Source: Mauremys mutica
Taxonomy: Eukaryota > Chordata > Testudines > Geoemydidae
DNA length: 64,000 bases
Assembly (NCBI RefSeq): GCF_020497125.1
Contig: NC_059072.1
Span: forward strand, 70,315,697 to 70,379,696
Direction: 5' to 3'
Below, piece after piece: positions 9,660-21,040 of this stretch; position 1 is the stretch's first letter; each line of letters begins with the position of its first letter. Under the pieces are notes generated by a model. That model searched no databases and was not told the origin of the DNA. It saw nothing but the letters and a program-made list of their open reading frames with translations. Made by a program: the position numbers and the translations under genes.

Positions 9660-10438
9660 TGTGACAAAACGAACAGCACAACGAAAGAGGAAAGGAAGAC
9701 ATGCAGTTTATAGGCTTGGCCGGAGGCCAGTAGAGGGGATGAATTGCAGCTGGGGCCCAGGAAACCCATTAAGAATCCTTGAGGTATCTCTGTATTTAAT
9801 ATGAGAGCTCTCTGACTTCAGGCATTCTGTTTCAAGGCCAACACACGACAGGATATCACAATAACAAACAAGTCAAGCTGGCAGAGCATGACAGAGACAA
9901 GTTGTTCACATACACTCCTCCTTGCCCACCAGAAAGGTGTCAGCCTGCAGAATATGACACAATCCATTTTGCGAGGAGCAATGTTAGAAGAGTACAGACA
10001 GTAATGCTATATGGGAAGTGCCCATAACTGTGTGGTGTACAGGAGGGAACAGTTCAAGATGGCTCTCAGCCAGTCTGTCATCTGACTAGCTTGAAACATT
10101 CAGCAGGAAAATGAGATATCCACTGCCCTTAAATGCCCACTAGCAAAGCACAACCAACCTTTTAAGAACCATTTGCCCCTTCAAAGGTGTCATTCCACCA
10201 GAATATACTCACCTGTTTACTGACACTATTGCTTTTTCTTGCCATGCATCTCAGTCAATAAGACATAATTATACATTGTATGCATCACTGTGTAATAATT
10301 CCATACTAGGTACTAATTTACAGGCATTATATAAATCTACAGCCAGAATCACAAGCAATCAGGAGATACTCATCTTCTAATTACAGCTTATCCCAGGCCA
10401 GCCTGAAGCACAAGCAAGTAACCAGTTAGTGACCCATC
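9660..10438. other. No recognised feature
   Basis: Mixed-composition sequence without transposon ends, splice-framed coding or RNA gene that I can support. Confidence 0.45.
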
Positions 10439-10530
10439 GGGTATGTCTACACTGCAACTAAAAACCCACAGCTGGCCCGTGCCAACTGACTTGGGCTCTG
10501 GCTAAGGAGCTGTTTAACTGCAGTGTAGAT

Positions 10531-11401
10531 CGGGGTCTCAAACTCAAATGACCACGAGGGCCACATTAGGACTAGTACATTGGCCCGAGGGCCGCATTAC
10601 TGACACCTTGGCCCCGCCGCCCTCGGCCCCGCCCCCACTCCACCCCTTCCATGAAGCCCCTTCCCTTCTCACCCCTTCCCTGCCCCTATTCCAACCCCTT
10701 CCCTGAAATCCCCACCCCAACTCAGCCCCATCCCTGCTCCCAGGGGGTGCAGGAGGGGTGTGAGGTGTGGCGGGGCTCAGGGCAGGGAGTTGGGGTGTGG
10801 GGTGCAGGAGGGATGAGGGGTTTGGCAGGGGATCAGGGCAGGGGGTGGGGTGCAGGAGGGGTGTGAGGTGTGGCAGGGGCTCAGGGCAGGGAGTTGGGGT
10901 GTGGGGTGCAGGAGGGGTGTGGCAGGGGGTTGGGGCAGGGGGTTCGATTGCAGGAGGGGTTCAGGGGGCGGGCTCAGGCCCAGTGTGCACGGGGGGCAGG
11001 GAAGGCTCCCTGCCTGCCTGCCCTGCCCCCGCGCCGCTCCAGGAAGTGGCTGGAATGTGGGGGAGCAGGAGCATGGTGTGTGTGTGTTGCTGTTGCTTCA
11101 GGCACCGCCCCCAGCACCTCTCATTCACCGGGAACAGGGAACTGCGGCCAATGGGAGCTGCTGGAGGTGGTGCCTGAAGCAACATCAACACACACTCCTG
11201 CGCCCCTCCTCCCACAGGTTCCGTCCGCTTCCCGGAGCAGCGTGGGGGCAAGGCAGGCAGGCAGGCAAGGAGCCTGCCCTGTCTCCGGTGTGCATCGGGC
11301 CGGAGCCGCTCTAGGTAAACGCTGGGGGAGAGCAGGGGGGGGTGCGAGGAGCTTACGGGACGCAGAAAATAACCTTATGGGCCGCATGTTTGAGACCCCT
11401 G
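10531..11401. mobile_element. Non-autonomous hAT inserted in the MITE, with exact TSD
   Basis: Ends CGGGGTCTCAAACTC and GTTTGAGACCCCTG are inverted repeats, with CG replacing the usual CA at the left tip. GTGTAGAT flanks both sides (10523-10530, 11402-11409), an exact 8-bp TSD taken from the MITE. The interior is GC-rich and includes a four-unit minisatellite (10745-10955). It encodes no transposase. The 96-187-codon frames here are low-complexity. Confidence 0.93.
10745..10955 (+). repeat. G-rich minisatellite inside a hAT
   Basis: Four consecutive units begin with GGGTGCAGGAGGG at about 10745, 10799, 10848 and 10904. Unit length therefore varies from about 49 to 56 bp. Each carries CAGGGCAGGG or a variant. 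Units 1 and 3 resemble each other most closely. The strand is G-rich, so intrastrand structure is plausible. Confidence 0.85.
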
Positions 11402-11589
11402 GTGTAGATGTTCACGTCCAGGCTGCAGCCTGAGCTCTGGAACCCTCCCACCTCACAAATTCCTAGAGCCTGGGCTCCAGCCCACTCCTTAATGTTTGGA
11501 TTGAAATTAAATAGTCCCTTAGCCCAAGCCCGAGTCAGCTGGCACGGGCCAGCCGCGGGTGTTTAATTGTAGTGTAGACATACCCACAG

Positions 11590-14343
11590 TCTCTAACTTC
11601 TGAAGTCATGGGCTGGCTCTACTTTTCCCTCCAGCAGTGGAACAAAATAAGGACAACCATCAGACCCCCATTTCTAGTAACAGGGCCAGAAGCATAAGAA
11701 GCTCTTGGCCTGAATTCCCATCTTTGGGAGCTAAAGGTCCCACAAATTGTAAGGCAGAGAGAGTTATCGGAAGAGGGATTCCACAGGTAAGAGTTATAAT
11801 TTGAGTTACAGAACAATACGTTTCAAGCTTTTTTACGCTACAGTCACACCAGGAAACCTGGGCCTGCAATATGGTTCCACTTTGTAGTGTAAATGGGACA
11901 TTAATTATTTCTCCAACTATGTTAAAGCCTTGGCCATCCAAGATAAACAAAGCCTTAGCCCGGTTTGGGGAAATAGTAATGGCCCACTCTACACTGCTAA
12001 ATGAAGTCACGTAGTAGCCAGGACCATCACCAGAGTTGCTGTGTCAAGTGTTCTAAAAGGCAGCCACAGAATCCAAGAATGGGGTAGAGGTGGGTTGCTG
12101 CATACTTTCTGGGCACTTTGGGGGAAAAAGTAGGAAACAAAGCTAAGAATGACTTTTCAATCTTCTTCCAGAAGTGATCCTCACCAAATTTGCTTTATTT
12201 TAACAGACTGCTCCTGAGAGAGAGCTTAAGACTAAAGCGGCGCTGCTCTGTATTATGTCCCATCAAGAACCTAATGGTCAAGTGCAAAGGAATTTTTATT
12301 TTCCCCTGTGTGGCATAAAACCTCCACTATCGCCTAACATTTAACTTCTCTCCCAACTGCAAACAGTTAACATTTAATTTCTGGGCCACATCTCCACTTG
12401 CAAATTTAGGTCTTCTATTGCAGCTGCAGACATGGTGATCCTACTCAGAGTTAGGAAACATGATGTTAAAACATCCAGATGCTGTCCACACAACAATCTC
12501 CATGTTGCTACAGTCAGTAGAGGTGCAAACTAAGTGAAGTTGCAATTGTGGCAAAATCCTAAATTTCTTGCTGTAAACACAGTCCTAGGGAACAGAAAGT
12601 AGTTCACTCCCTATCCCTTTTCCTTCTTTTGGCTGTCTGCTCAGACTACCAAGACTGGCACTGTTTTCTGGTGTGTGAATGCTAGGAAGCAGACTGCAAC
12701 TGAGGCCACCAGTCTATTTTACATATGACACTGACAAATCTGACGCTCCGCCTGGGTAGTATTCAAATCAGTGACTCAAAGATGAAAGACTGTGTAATCA
12801 ATTCAAACCTCAAACTGAAATTTACACTGAGTGAGGTGCTGAACACCCTCAGTTCCTATTGCTTGCACAGGTGTTGAGAGCCCTCAGCATCTTGCTAGAC
12901 TGGACCAGTAGTTTATTTAATGTATCTCAGGAGGTGAGGCTGTGTATGATTTTAACATTTAAGAAAGAAGAAAAACGAAATGGACTTCTGTGGGTAACAT
13001 TGATGAACTGGCTCATGTGGAAGCATCCTTGACCCCCTTCACACTCCAGAATGCTGAACAGATAATGCAAACTCACAGACATCCCAGGGAAACAGTGCAA
13101 TACTGAGTTATATCACAGCCTTGGTTAAAGAGATGGACCCATCAGCTATCATTACTATCCTGAAGACATATGTGCAGCTTTGCTGGTGGACAGCAAAATG
13201 TGTTTGAAGGGGGAGGATTACTATAGTCACAAGAGAGGTTAGTGGAAATATTTCAGACCTTAGAAGACAAGAAGTGTAAGATGCAGCAGTGTAAAGGATA
13301 AAAATTTCACAGATTATCTCCCAGCAGTGGCTACCAAGATCTGACCCTTTCAAACCTTGCTCTGGTTTGTATTTATGCTTAAGTAGATCCTGTCTTTCAC
13401 TTTTGATAACAGATGATGGGCATAGAGAACTTGGTGATGCAGAAAGGAGCTCTGACTTATGAATACTATGCATGCCAGTGTTTTAGTGGATTATGTGGTC
13501 TTTTCGAAAGAGGGAGGCTATTACAAGAATAGGAGGTAGTATTTTAAACAGTTGCAGTCAGGATTTGAAGCAGCAGACAAAGGTCACTATGACCGATCTT
13601 CAAGTCCCAATGAATAAATATTTTCATATTTGGTACCTTTGGAATGCAAATCAAAGGAAACAATAAGACTGCCTTTGTCTTGAGTCATATTACTGTAAAA
13701 ATACAGCCTGCCAGTAAATTACCTCCACCTCCTCCTCCAGCCTGTGTACAAAAACAGAACGATTACAGAGACAGATTACTGACTTGCACCTATTCTTATC
13801 CATTGACAATCATATGGTAAATATTACAAAACATCTTTTTGCCCTTCATTAGTTGGGCCAGCTCTTGGGTTCTGATTCTCTTTGGGGGGAAATTTTTACA
13901 AAAAAAGTATAAAATGAGGCATTTCCCTGGGCCTCATCTGGTGAGTTCCACTAAGTGGGGGCCATCTTGGGTCATGATGATAAACGCAGGTCCCCACCAG
14001 TTATTTATTACGATTCAGCCAAAACATTCACGAGTCAGATGAAATGACTACTGGGAGCAAGAGTGGAAACACTTGAGGATCATGGCATTGATCTTAAAGT
14101 CAAATTAGTCAACATATTGTCAGCTACATGTGAGTACAAAATTATGCAAACTTGGAATGAATCTGAAAAAAACAAACAAATTGGTGATTACTCACATCCT
14201 CTCTGCTTGAGTTTCTCAATACTGAATTCCCTGATTTGACTTGGTTTTCTTTGTTTGATCCCACCCCCTCTCTATTCCCAGGACTTTGACTCCTCTTTTC
14301 TTGGGCTTAATCAGTTAGAAAGATGAATGTACTCTGCTCCTGT
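11590..14343. other. Long stretch without a recognised gene or element
   Basis: No transposon ends, LTR signals or splice-framed coding that I can support. A minus-strand frame of about 130 codons (12047 to 11660) has no family motif. Another of 121 codons lies at 13108-13473. At about 13903 there is a TATA-like AGTATAAAATGAGG with no companion signal. Confidence 0.45.
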
Positions 14344-14351
14344 ATATTGGG

Positions 14352-14737
14352 CAGGGCCGGCTCCAGACCCCAGCGCGGCAAGCACGCGCGTGGGGCGGCC
14401 CTTTCCCGGGGGGCGGCAGGCTGGGCCGGCGGACCTGCCGCAGTCATGCCTGTGGGAGGTCCACCGGAGCCCCGGGACGACCGGACCTGCCGCAGGCATG
14501 ACTGCGGAGGGGGCGCTCGTCCCGCGGCTCCAGTGGACCTCCCGCAGGCATGACTGCGGCAGCTCAAGCGGAGCCACCGGACCTGCGAACCGTCCGCAGC
14601 TGCGGGAGGTCCAGCCGAGCCGCGCGACCAGCGGACCCTCCGCAGTCATGCCCGCGGGAGGTCCGCTGCTCCCGTGGCTCCGGGGCGCCTCCCGCGCATG
14701 ACTGCTTGGGGCGGCCAAAAAGGTAGAGCCGCCCCTG
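14352..14737. mobile_element. GC-rich non-autonomous hAT with exact 8-bp TSD
   Basis: Ends CAGGGCCGGCTCCAG and TAGAGCCGCCCCTG are inverted repeats. ATATTGGG occurs on both sides (14344-14351 and 14738-14745), an exact TSD. The inside repeats GGACCT(G/C)CCGCAG and GGAGGTCC units on both strands, about every 45-50 bp. Same family type as 8246-8518, but longer. No coding capacity; the 124-166-codon frames are GC artefacts. Confidence 0.93.
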
Positions 14738-15076
14738 ATATTGGGAATGTAGTCCTGAATCCCAGGGGAGACTATACCCCTGTTAGTAAATATTAATCTT
14801 TTGTGATTCATGATTCCTTGGCCAAAAATACCAAAAACGTCTCTGAGTTAGCTAAACTCTAATGTTAAAGAGTGTTTTGTTTAGGACTAACAAATGTCTA
14901 ATCAGGGCAGGCCTGTATCCAATTATCCATTCTGTTTTTACACTGAGCTTTAACTGACACACTAGGAATGTTATTGATAACATGAGTGTTAGCTGGACCT
15001 TAGAATGTCATTAAATAATGGATTGTGTGCCTTTTTACTCTAACCCTTGACCCTTAGGGAAATGTGTCAAGGGGCC

Positions 15077-15888
15077 TGTAACGGGTTGGACTCACCCCTG
15101 CGGCGCCTCCTACTGGTGACTCCGGGAATTAGCTCTTTCCAGTGGAGCGCCCTCTGCAGGCTGGTGATGTCCCGTCCGTCGTTCTGTCCTCTGTTATCTC
15201 TGGACCCGCGTTGCTGCGTGCTCGGCGGCGTCCTCTTCGAGGCCACTGCCCTCCGGCAGTGCCCCTTAGTCCATCTACGCCCCCTTCCGGGGGTTGGTGA
15301 TCAGCAGTCCCACACCTCAGTCACTATGTTCAACCGCCCTTTGAGTCCAATCCCTTTTGTCAGGGATCTGGCGTAGCAAGATGGCCACTCCCTACGGCCA
15401 ATGGCTGGGTGCACTGCAAGGAGTGAAGGGGGGGGACCCAGGCCCGCCCTCTACTCTGGGTCCCAGCCCAGGGACCCTCTGGCGTCAGCCTCGCTGTCCT
15501 TCTCTCCCCTTTGGCTATCTGTTTCCCTGGGCCGCTTCCCTTACGGCCCCTTGTACCCGCTAGGCCCTTCCTTTCAGGGCCTGCAGCCTGGCAGGCTACG
15601 GGTTCAAGCTCCCTAGCCTCCCTGAGCCTGGCCAGCGCTGCGCTGTCCGCGGTGCTAGTCTCCTCCCTTGAAGACTGACCTTCCCCTGTCAAAGGCCTGG
15701 GACAGACTGACTGCTCCTGCTCTGGGCAGCCTTTTTATATGCCTGAGCCTGGCCCTGATTGGCTGTCTCCAAACTGGGCCCTGATTGGCTCACAATAAGC
15801 CCCTCTCTGATTGGCTCACTGTCTGCGCAGGCGCCCTGGCCTGCCGCAGCCCACTCTCACAGGGAGTGGGGCAATCCACCCCACTACA
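15077..15888 (-). mobile_element. Solo LTR, minus strand, with 4-bp TSD
   Basis: Begins TGTAACGGG and ends CCACTACA (TGT...ACA), flanked by GGCC on both sides (15073-15076, 15889-15892). Read on the minus strand, U3 comes first. It has three CCAAT boxes (ATTGG on the plus strand at 15758-15762, 15784-15788 and 15810-15814), then a TATA box (plus-strand CTTTTTATAT, 15731-15740) and a GC-rich leader. No internal retroviral genes adjoin it, so it is a solo LTR left by recombination. A 4-bp TSD fits Gypsy-like or gammaretrovirus-like elements; I cannot decide which. Confidence 0.85.
15740..15815 (-). promoter_or_regulatory. LTR promoter: three CCAAT boxes upstream of a TATA box
   Basis: On the minus strand the order is GAGCCAATCAG, GAGCCAATCAG, ACAGCCAATCAG, then GCATATAAAAAGG about 20-25 bp after the last. 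Repeated CCAAT boxes bind NF-Y in vertebrates. Whether this promoter is active cannot be told from sequence. Confidence 0.7.
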
Positions 15889-16530
15889 GGCCCAAAAAGG
15901 AAATGCTTGTTACTGATTTGGGGCTGCTGTTTTCTATGATCAATACAATAATAATCTATGGAAAGATGCTTTTAACTTATCAGACATTACTCTAGCAGGT
16001 GATTTCTGTCATAATGACTTGGTTACAGACCTGTTTTATAATTGATAATACAGTGGATGATAAGCTAAAAGACATCTGCTCAATCAATTAGGTAAACCAG
16101 ATACCATGAAAAGAAGTCACAGTAAATAGGTCATTTCCTTGGTCTCTTTTCTGTAAACATGTGCAGTATATAAAGAGATGCCTGTTACTCTAGATGAGGG
16201 CTGTAATGGACAAAAATGGTGTAATTGATAAGGGATACTACTAAATGCACTATCTATAATGAGAAGATTAGTAATTGACGAAATGGACAAGAACATTTGG
16301 TATTGCAGATATGTTCTATAAACCACGTAACAGCAAACCATTAATGTATGAGCATTGAGACCTAATTGTAGTCACAGATGGTCCCAGTGGTGCTGACTTA
16401 GTTAATGTTATTGGCTTATTATTCAAAATAAAATCAAGCATGAGAAAGGATTTTTGTTTCTTCTAAACAAGGATATGAGAATTGAGATTTAGAAAGTTAA
16501 TTACAAGTAAAGCTGCCCTCACCTCTCCAA

Positions 16531-17215
16531 TTAAAGATGTAACCCTTCTGCCAGATGGAGCCAGCAGCAACAAGGGCTAGGTTCAGTATCTAATATCTTT
16601 TCAACAATATAACACAAAACCAGCTTGAGCCCATCCAGTGACCTGGGACAATAACACACCACCCCATGGGCACCTTTAAGAGGCAATACTTCCCCTCTTG
16701 CAAGCACAGAGTCTGAGTGTAGCAAAATCTTTTCATAAAAGAAGGGAAGTAACTCACCATTAATTTGGGAAAACATGGCAACTAGGGTTCATAAACACAA
16801 ACCATGAGAAAAAGACCCACCCCCAAGTAAGTTGGGCAGAGTCCTTTTCCCCTCAGGTTCTTAAGTCCAGTAACCCAAAAGTCCCTTTAACGTGCCCATC
16901 CCTTCTCTGTACCCCACTCACAGTTGCTGTCCTGGATCATTGCAGCCCCAGAGTTCAGAGGTTCATCCACAGAGTTCACCTCCCATCCTGGGTGGAAGGA
17001 GGGCGGGGGGGAGGTAAGGAGGCACCTTACACACTCTGCTGCTTGGGCACTCGGTTGCTGCCCCACCGACTGATTGCCACGCCTCTCTGTGAGGCTCTGC
17101 TCTGGTCCTCTCTGCCAGCCGCCCTGCTGGCCCCTTGCCATGCCTCTCCTCATGCCTGTGCATGCCTGCCAGATCTGGAACGGGTTTTTACTGATGCTGG
17201 AGATGCAGCATAGGG
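16531..17215 (-). mobile_element. Probable LTR-like repeat, antisense
   Basis: Starts TGTAACCCTTCTGCCAGATG and runs into a C- and G-rich right part with a short poly-G (about 17006-17014). The composition and start resemble turtle LTRs read in antisense. No TSD, polyadenylation signal or clear end was found. It could be another kind of repeat. Confidence 0.3.
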
Positions 17216-17271
17216 TTTCAGTTAATTAATTTAATTTAGCAACATCATAAAATGACCAGGGATCTGACGAA

Positions 17272-17556
17272 GAGCTAGTCTACACTAGAAGCGCAGCTGT
17301 ACTGATGCAGCTGCGCCATTGTAGTGGGTCTGATGAAGACGCTCTCTGCTAATGGGAGAGAGCTCTCCCATCAGCATAAAAAAACCACCTCCCAGTTGGG
17401 CGGTGGCTCTGTTGGTGGGAGAAGCAGTCCACACCGTCCACAGCAGTCCAAACCGGTGTTTAGGTCAGCATAACTTACATTGTTCAGGGGGTGGCTTATT
17501 CACACCCCTGAGTGATATAAATTATACTGGCGTAACGTATAGTGTAGAGAAGCCCC
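17272..17556. mobile_element. Palindromic MITE, degraded
   Basis: Left AGCTAGTCTACACTAG and right ATAGTGTAGAGAAGC form inverted ends. Between them are hairpin-like pairs: GCGCAGCTG...CAGCTGCGC at about 17290-17320, GGGAGAGAGCTCTCCC at 17355-17370, and CAGGGGGTGG...CACCCCTGAG further right. The motif order is the reverse of that at 3738-4020 and 28727-28989, suggesting the same family in the other orientation. Confidence 0.65.
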
Positions 17557-17639
17557 AATTCAGAGATTACTCTGTAATGGAGGCAGTGCTTTCACTCTCT
17601 GTTTTATACACCTGAATGGCATGCCTCCCACAGCAGGCA

Positions 17640-18600
17640 GGCTCTCCTGTATGCATGGGTGACAATCAGGATCCAGACACCCCAAGGGGAGAACAGAAGG
17701 TTTAGGCCCCATGAAAGAGCAGTTGAACCAAGTAAGGTCTTTTATTAAAGCCTGTAATGTTCTAAACTTAATAATCAGTATGAGATATGTACACAGGCTA
17801 CGGTTATGAATTTATATACATGTAGAACTGTGCTCATAAACTTCAGCTCTACCTCACACCAGCGCAGTGAGCAAGAGGCACTTCTTAAACCAGGTGTTTA
17901 CACAAAAACAGACTAAAGTAATGATTCCTTGTCTAACCCAGGTGGGCCATTAGAGTTAAATGGAAAGATATTGAGACAACTGGGATTTTCCTCATATTGA
18001 ATATCTACAATGACAGAAGGGGAGGGAAAAAAAATCAAACCTGCAAACCCATTTTAAATGGAAGGGATTTGAAGGGAAATCTGTCCAGAAACCAAGGTGC
18101 TGTCTCTAGGCAGGAAGCTCTCCATGGATGCTGGTTCCCCCCCCTGTAGGTAAGGGATATGGTGGAACACTATTCAAAAGAAAATCACTAATTTGTATTA
18201 GAAAAGTGATATCTGTTACAGAAGTGTAAAGCCTGAGGTTGTGTCTTTATGTTTATTTTCTGTGTAACTTGTCTGTGTTTGCTCTGCCTTACTATCTGTG
18301 TCTCGGAGTCTGTGGTTTTTCTATGAACTAAACCCTTTGTTTATTTTTACCCCAAACAGGTCGCACTACTGCAAACTGCATGGAGTATGTGTGTGCGCCA
18401 AAGTGAACTGATCTGTGGGGCTGGTTTCGTGCCTTTGGAGGTGACAAACCAGAGGGGAACAGTCAGAGCGTCTGGTACTTGAGAACTCATGGACGACAGA
18501 TTTGGGGAGACTCAGGACTAGAAGGGCTGTTGATGTCACCCTGCAAGGAGTAACTAGGCTGGTGAAAGCCAAGGTAAGACCTTGTGCTTGTGGGCAGGCT
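17640..18600 (+). mobile_element. Probable retrovirus-like LTR material, unclear structure
   Basis: The segment at about 18220-18360 alternates T-rich tracts with TGTGTAACTTGTCTGTGT and CCCTTTGTTTATTTTTACCCC. This resembles the R/U5 part of the turtle LTRs at 33382 and 28990 (TTGCTTGGTAACTTAC there). The minus-strand 140-codon frame (18366-18788) is probably a by-product. I could not find LTR ends or a TSD. Confidence 0.3.
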
Positions 18601-18724
18601 ATTGATATCAGGGAACTGAACAATAGCAGCACAGCATAAAAGCAGTGACAGAAGCCCTGACTGGTCTGGTCGATCCCTAAAACATCACAGCAGGTCATCA
18701 CTGCCATATTAATAAAATCTCTAT

Positions 18725-19105
18725 GACACAGTTGCCAACTTTCACGCGGTAAATAAACACTCCTACTTTCACAATAAGCCAAAATCAAGCTAATCCCATT
18801 TCAAAACAAGGCCAAAACAAGCCAGTCCCTAAGAACCCCAACACTCTATGTGACTAGATCCCCCGGCCTACAGTCTGGGACCGTGGTGGGCCTGCTGTGT
18901 ATCCCTGACTTTCTCCCTCCTTGCCCTTTCTCCCCCCCCCACCTTGCTCCTGCTTGCCAGGAGCCGATCAAAAAAAAAAAAAAAGCAGCAGCAACAAGAA
19001 ACAAGCTACAAGCCAAAAAGTAGCCAACAAGCAACTCACAAGCCAATTAAACCAAAACAAGCCAAATTTCTGCATTTTTGGGTGAGTTTGGCAAGTATGA
19101 ACCAT
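18725..19105. mobile_element. hAT-like repeat with poly-A tract
   Basis: Left CAGTTGCCAACTTTCACG and right GGGTGAGTTTGGCAAG are imperfect inverted repeats of a type seen in hAT elements. Between them are a C-run (18933-18941), an A-run (18970-18984), and the motif AACAAGC or ACAAGC repeated at least six times in 18810-19070. No exact TSD recognised. Confidence 0.45.
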
Positions 19106-20153
19106 GACAGAATAAGTCATATTACATTAATCACCAGTATATCTAACAGATATTCTAAGTCCTCTCAGGAGACCACATTGGCACCAAAATCTGCTTACAG
19201 TCTCACATGCAGAGTAGCATGTTAAAGAGGCCTTGTACAACTGTAATTTCATCATTTTTATGCAGCTTTTGGAAGGGATTACAGGAAATAAAAAAGATTT
19301 GAGCTTGGCCACCTTTTGGAAGGCTATACACCCTGTACTTACAGCTCCCCCAAAAAGCGAAGAAGCCATATGCACCACATTATACCCATCCTAGCTCCAC
19401 TGAGGGATCATCTTCTTTGATGCAATTTATACTTTGGGATAATTAAATTTAATTTCTACCTATTTTGGCAAAAGTATGTTGAGCACCAGATGGGGTAGTC
19501 AGGCCCCTGTGTTTCCCTTTGCTTCCAAGTCCATCTCTGCCTCTCCAGTGCTCCCTATGTGCTTGGTTGGAAGAAATCTGCTTTGAATTCTATGAAACAT
19601 GTTGGCTAAGCATATGTGATCATGTCTTTCTCTAGACATGCCCAGCCCACAGAGGGTAAGAGCTTGCTACTGCTGCCAGTTAATGGAGTGATTCCATAAG
19701 TGGCTGTATTTTTTATGCTGGTATGGTCATAGTTTCTATCCTCGGTGATGACTGGTAGTGAGGATTGTTGTTTTGAAATATAGATGTAGAAATGTAGCAG
19801 TTGCTACATGAAAACAAAAACAATACAAAAATACCTCTGGCATGATTGAAAGAGATTGACTGCAATTCAGTAAGTGACCTGACAGGAACAAAAAAATGGA
19901 TTTGTCCTTCTCTGGTAGAAAGGTTGACTGCTCTTTTGAGATCTAATCCTGAAAAGGGCTGTGTGCCTCCTGGGAGGTGCTGTGACCCCTCAGCTCTCCC
20001 TGGACTTAATGAGAGTTCAGGGTACTCAGCATCTTGCAGTCAATGGGACTGTGCTCATATGCAAGGGCTTTTCTACACCAGGGGTTCAAGTGAGCAAAGG
20101 AGATGCAGCGCCTACAATAGCTGTTACTGTCATATCAATAGCACACATTTGCC
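19106..20153. other. No recognised feature
   Basis: Sequence between two repeats without transposon ends or coding signal. The 243-codon plus-strand frame that begins at 19846 gains most of its length from the GC-rich hAT that starts at 20162, so it is not a gene. Confidence 0.5.
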
Positions 20154-20161
20154 CCAGTCTC

Positions 20162-20646
20162 CAGGGCCGCCCCGGGGGGGGGGGAAGTGGGGCAATTTTC
20201 CCCAGACCCCCCCAAGAGTTTTTCGGGGACCTTGGAGTGGGGTCCTTCACTCGCTCAGGGGGCCCCGGAAAACTCTCGCAGGGCCCGGGCCCCTGGAGCT
20301 TCTTCCTCTCCCAGTCTTCGCCGGCGGGGGGTCCTTCCACTCCGGGGTGGAAGGACCCCCCGCCTCTGAATTACCGCTGAAGCAGGACCCGCTGCCGAAG
20401 CGCAGCCGGGTCTTCCATGGTAATTCGGCGCCGGAGGGCCCTTCCGTTCCGGGACCCGCCACCGAAGTGCCCCGAAGACCCGGCTGCACTTCGGCGGCGG
20501 GTCCCGCTTCGGTGGTAATTCGTCTTCGGGGCACTTTGGCAGCAGGTCCCGGAGCGGAAGGACCCCCCCGCTGCTGAATTACCGCCGAAGCGGGCGCCCC
20601 CCGCCGCCGAAGACCCCAGGCCCCCGGAATCCTCTGGGCGGCCCTG
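20162..20646. mobile_element. GC-rich non-autonomous hAT with exact TSD (family of 28024-28490)
   Basis: Ends CAGGGCCGCCCCGG and GGGCGGCCCTG, with CCAGTCTC on both sides (20154-20161, 20647-20654). The interior carries four copies of the AATTACCGC(C/T)GAAG / CTTCGG(C/T)GGTAATT motif in alternating orientation, in the same order as the copy at 28024-28490. Its right end (CCCCGGAATCCTCTGGGCGG-like) is also shared with that copy. No transposase gene. Both strands lack stops for long stretches because of base composition. Confidence 0.94.
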
Positions 20647-20667
20647 CCAGTCTCTATTGATGCCACT

Positions 20668-21040
20668 CAGTGGCGGATTAATGATTTTACTGCCCCTAGG
20701 CCCTGAAATAATTGCCGCCCCCAGCCCCATATGAACTTGTTTTAGTTTTTTTACAAATTCATTCTAACTAAAATGAATCTAAATATCATTAAAATAATTG
20801 AACATGTACAAGTGTTGTTATAAATAAAATTACAAATACAGCGGACCCTCGCTTGAATGCGCATCTGTATAGCACGATTTCGCTTATAGTGCGGGACCAC
20901 GCATGGATCCAAAACCCCACGTTCAATACATGCTACGATTGGTAGAATCACGGTGTCACTGATGCCACCATTACAAAAATGCTACTATTATAAATTTGCC
21001 ACCCCCGCAAATTTGCCACCCTAGGCCTAGGCCACTACTG
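20668..21040. mobile_element. DNA transposon (hAT-like) carrying a Tigger-like piece
   Basis: Left CAGTGGCGGATTAATG...CTGCCCCTAGGCCC and right GCCACCCTAGGCCTAGGCCAC are imperfect inverted ends. It begins only 14 bp after the TSD of the preceding hAT. The middle is AT-rich and contains a separate element from 20839. I found no convincing 8-bp TSD. Confidence 0.55.
20839..20950 (+). mobile_element. Tigger/pogo-like MITE end
   Basis: Starts CAGCGGACCCTCGCTTGAA after a TA dinucleotide (20837-20838). It continues with GCACGATTTCGCTTATAG and GCGGGACCACGC, a pattern I know from Tigger (Tc1/mariner superfamily) terminal regions, which insert at TA. The opposite terminus is not visible, so this is a fragment. 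Confidence 0.55.

Larger units (their letters stand above)
10439..11585. mobile_element. Palindromic MITE (GGGTATGTCTACACTGC), split by a hAT
   Basis: Left end GGGTATGTCTACACTGCAAC and right end TAGTGTAGACATACCC are inverted repeats. Near each end are matching arms: CACAGCTGGCCCGTGCCA...CTGACTTGGGCTC on the left and GAGTCAGCTGGCACGGGCC on the right. The middle is broken by the hAT at 10531-11401. Without that insert the MITE is about 270 bp and could fold into a long hairpin. A second copy of the family is at 51808-52390. Confidence 0.85.

Noticed and set aside
10651..11433. Overlapping frames of 96-187 codons on both strands
   Set aside because: They derive from the G-rich minisatellite and GC-rich body of a hAT with exact TSD; no domain.
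11660..12047. Minus-strand frame of about 130 codons (contains EWAITISPNRAKALFILDGQ)
   Set aside because: Looks protein-like but I see no family motif or convincing splice sites, and frames of this length arise by chance in 128 kb of double-stranded sequence; kept only as a note.
18366..18788. Minus-strand 140-codon frame with a hydrophobic stretch
   Set aside because: Overlaps LTR-like sequence and has no recognisable motif or start context.
19846..20577. 243-codon frame, the joint-longest in the window
   Set aside because: Most of it lies in the GC-rich hAT at 20162-20646; proline-, glycine- and arginine-rich composition, no domain, and frames are open on both strands.
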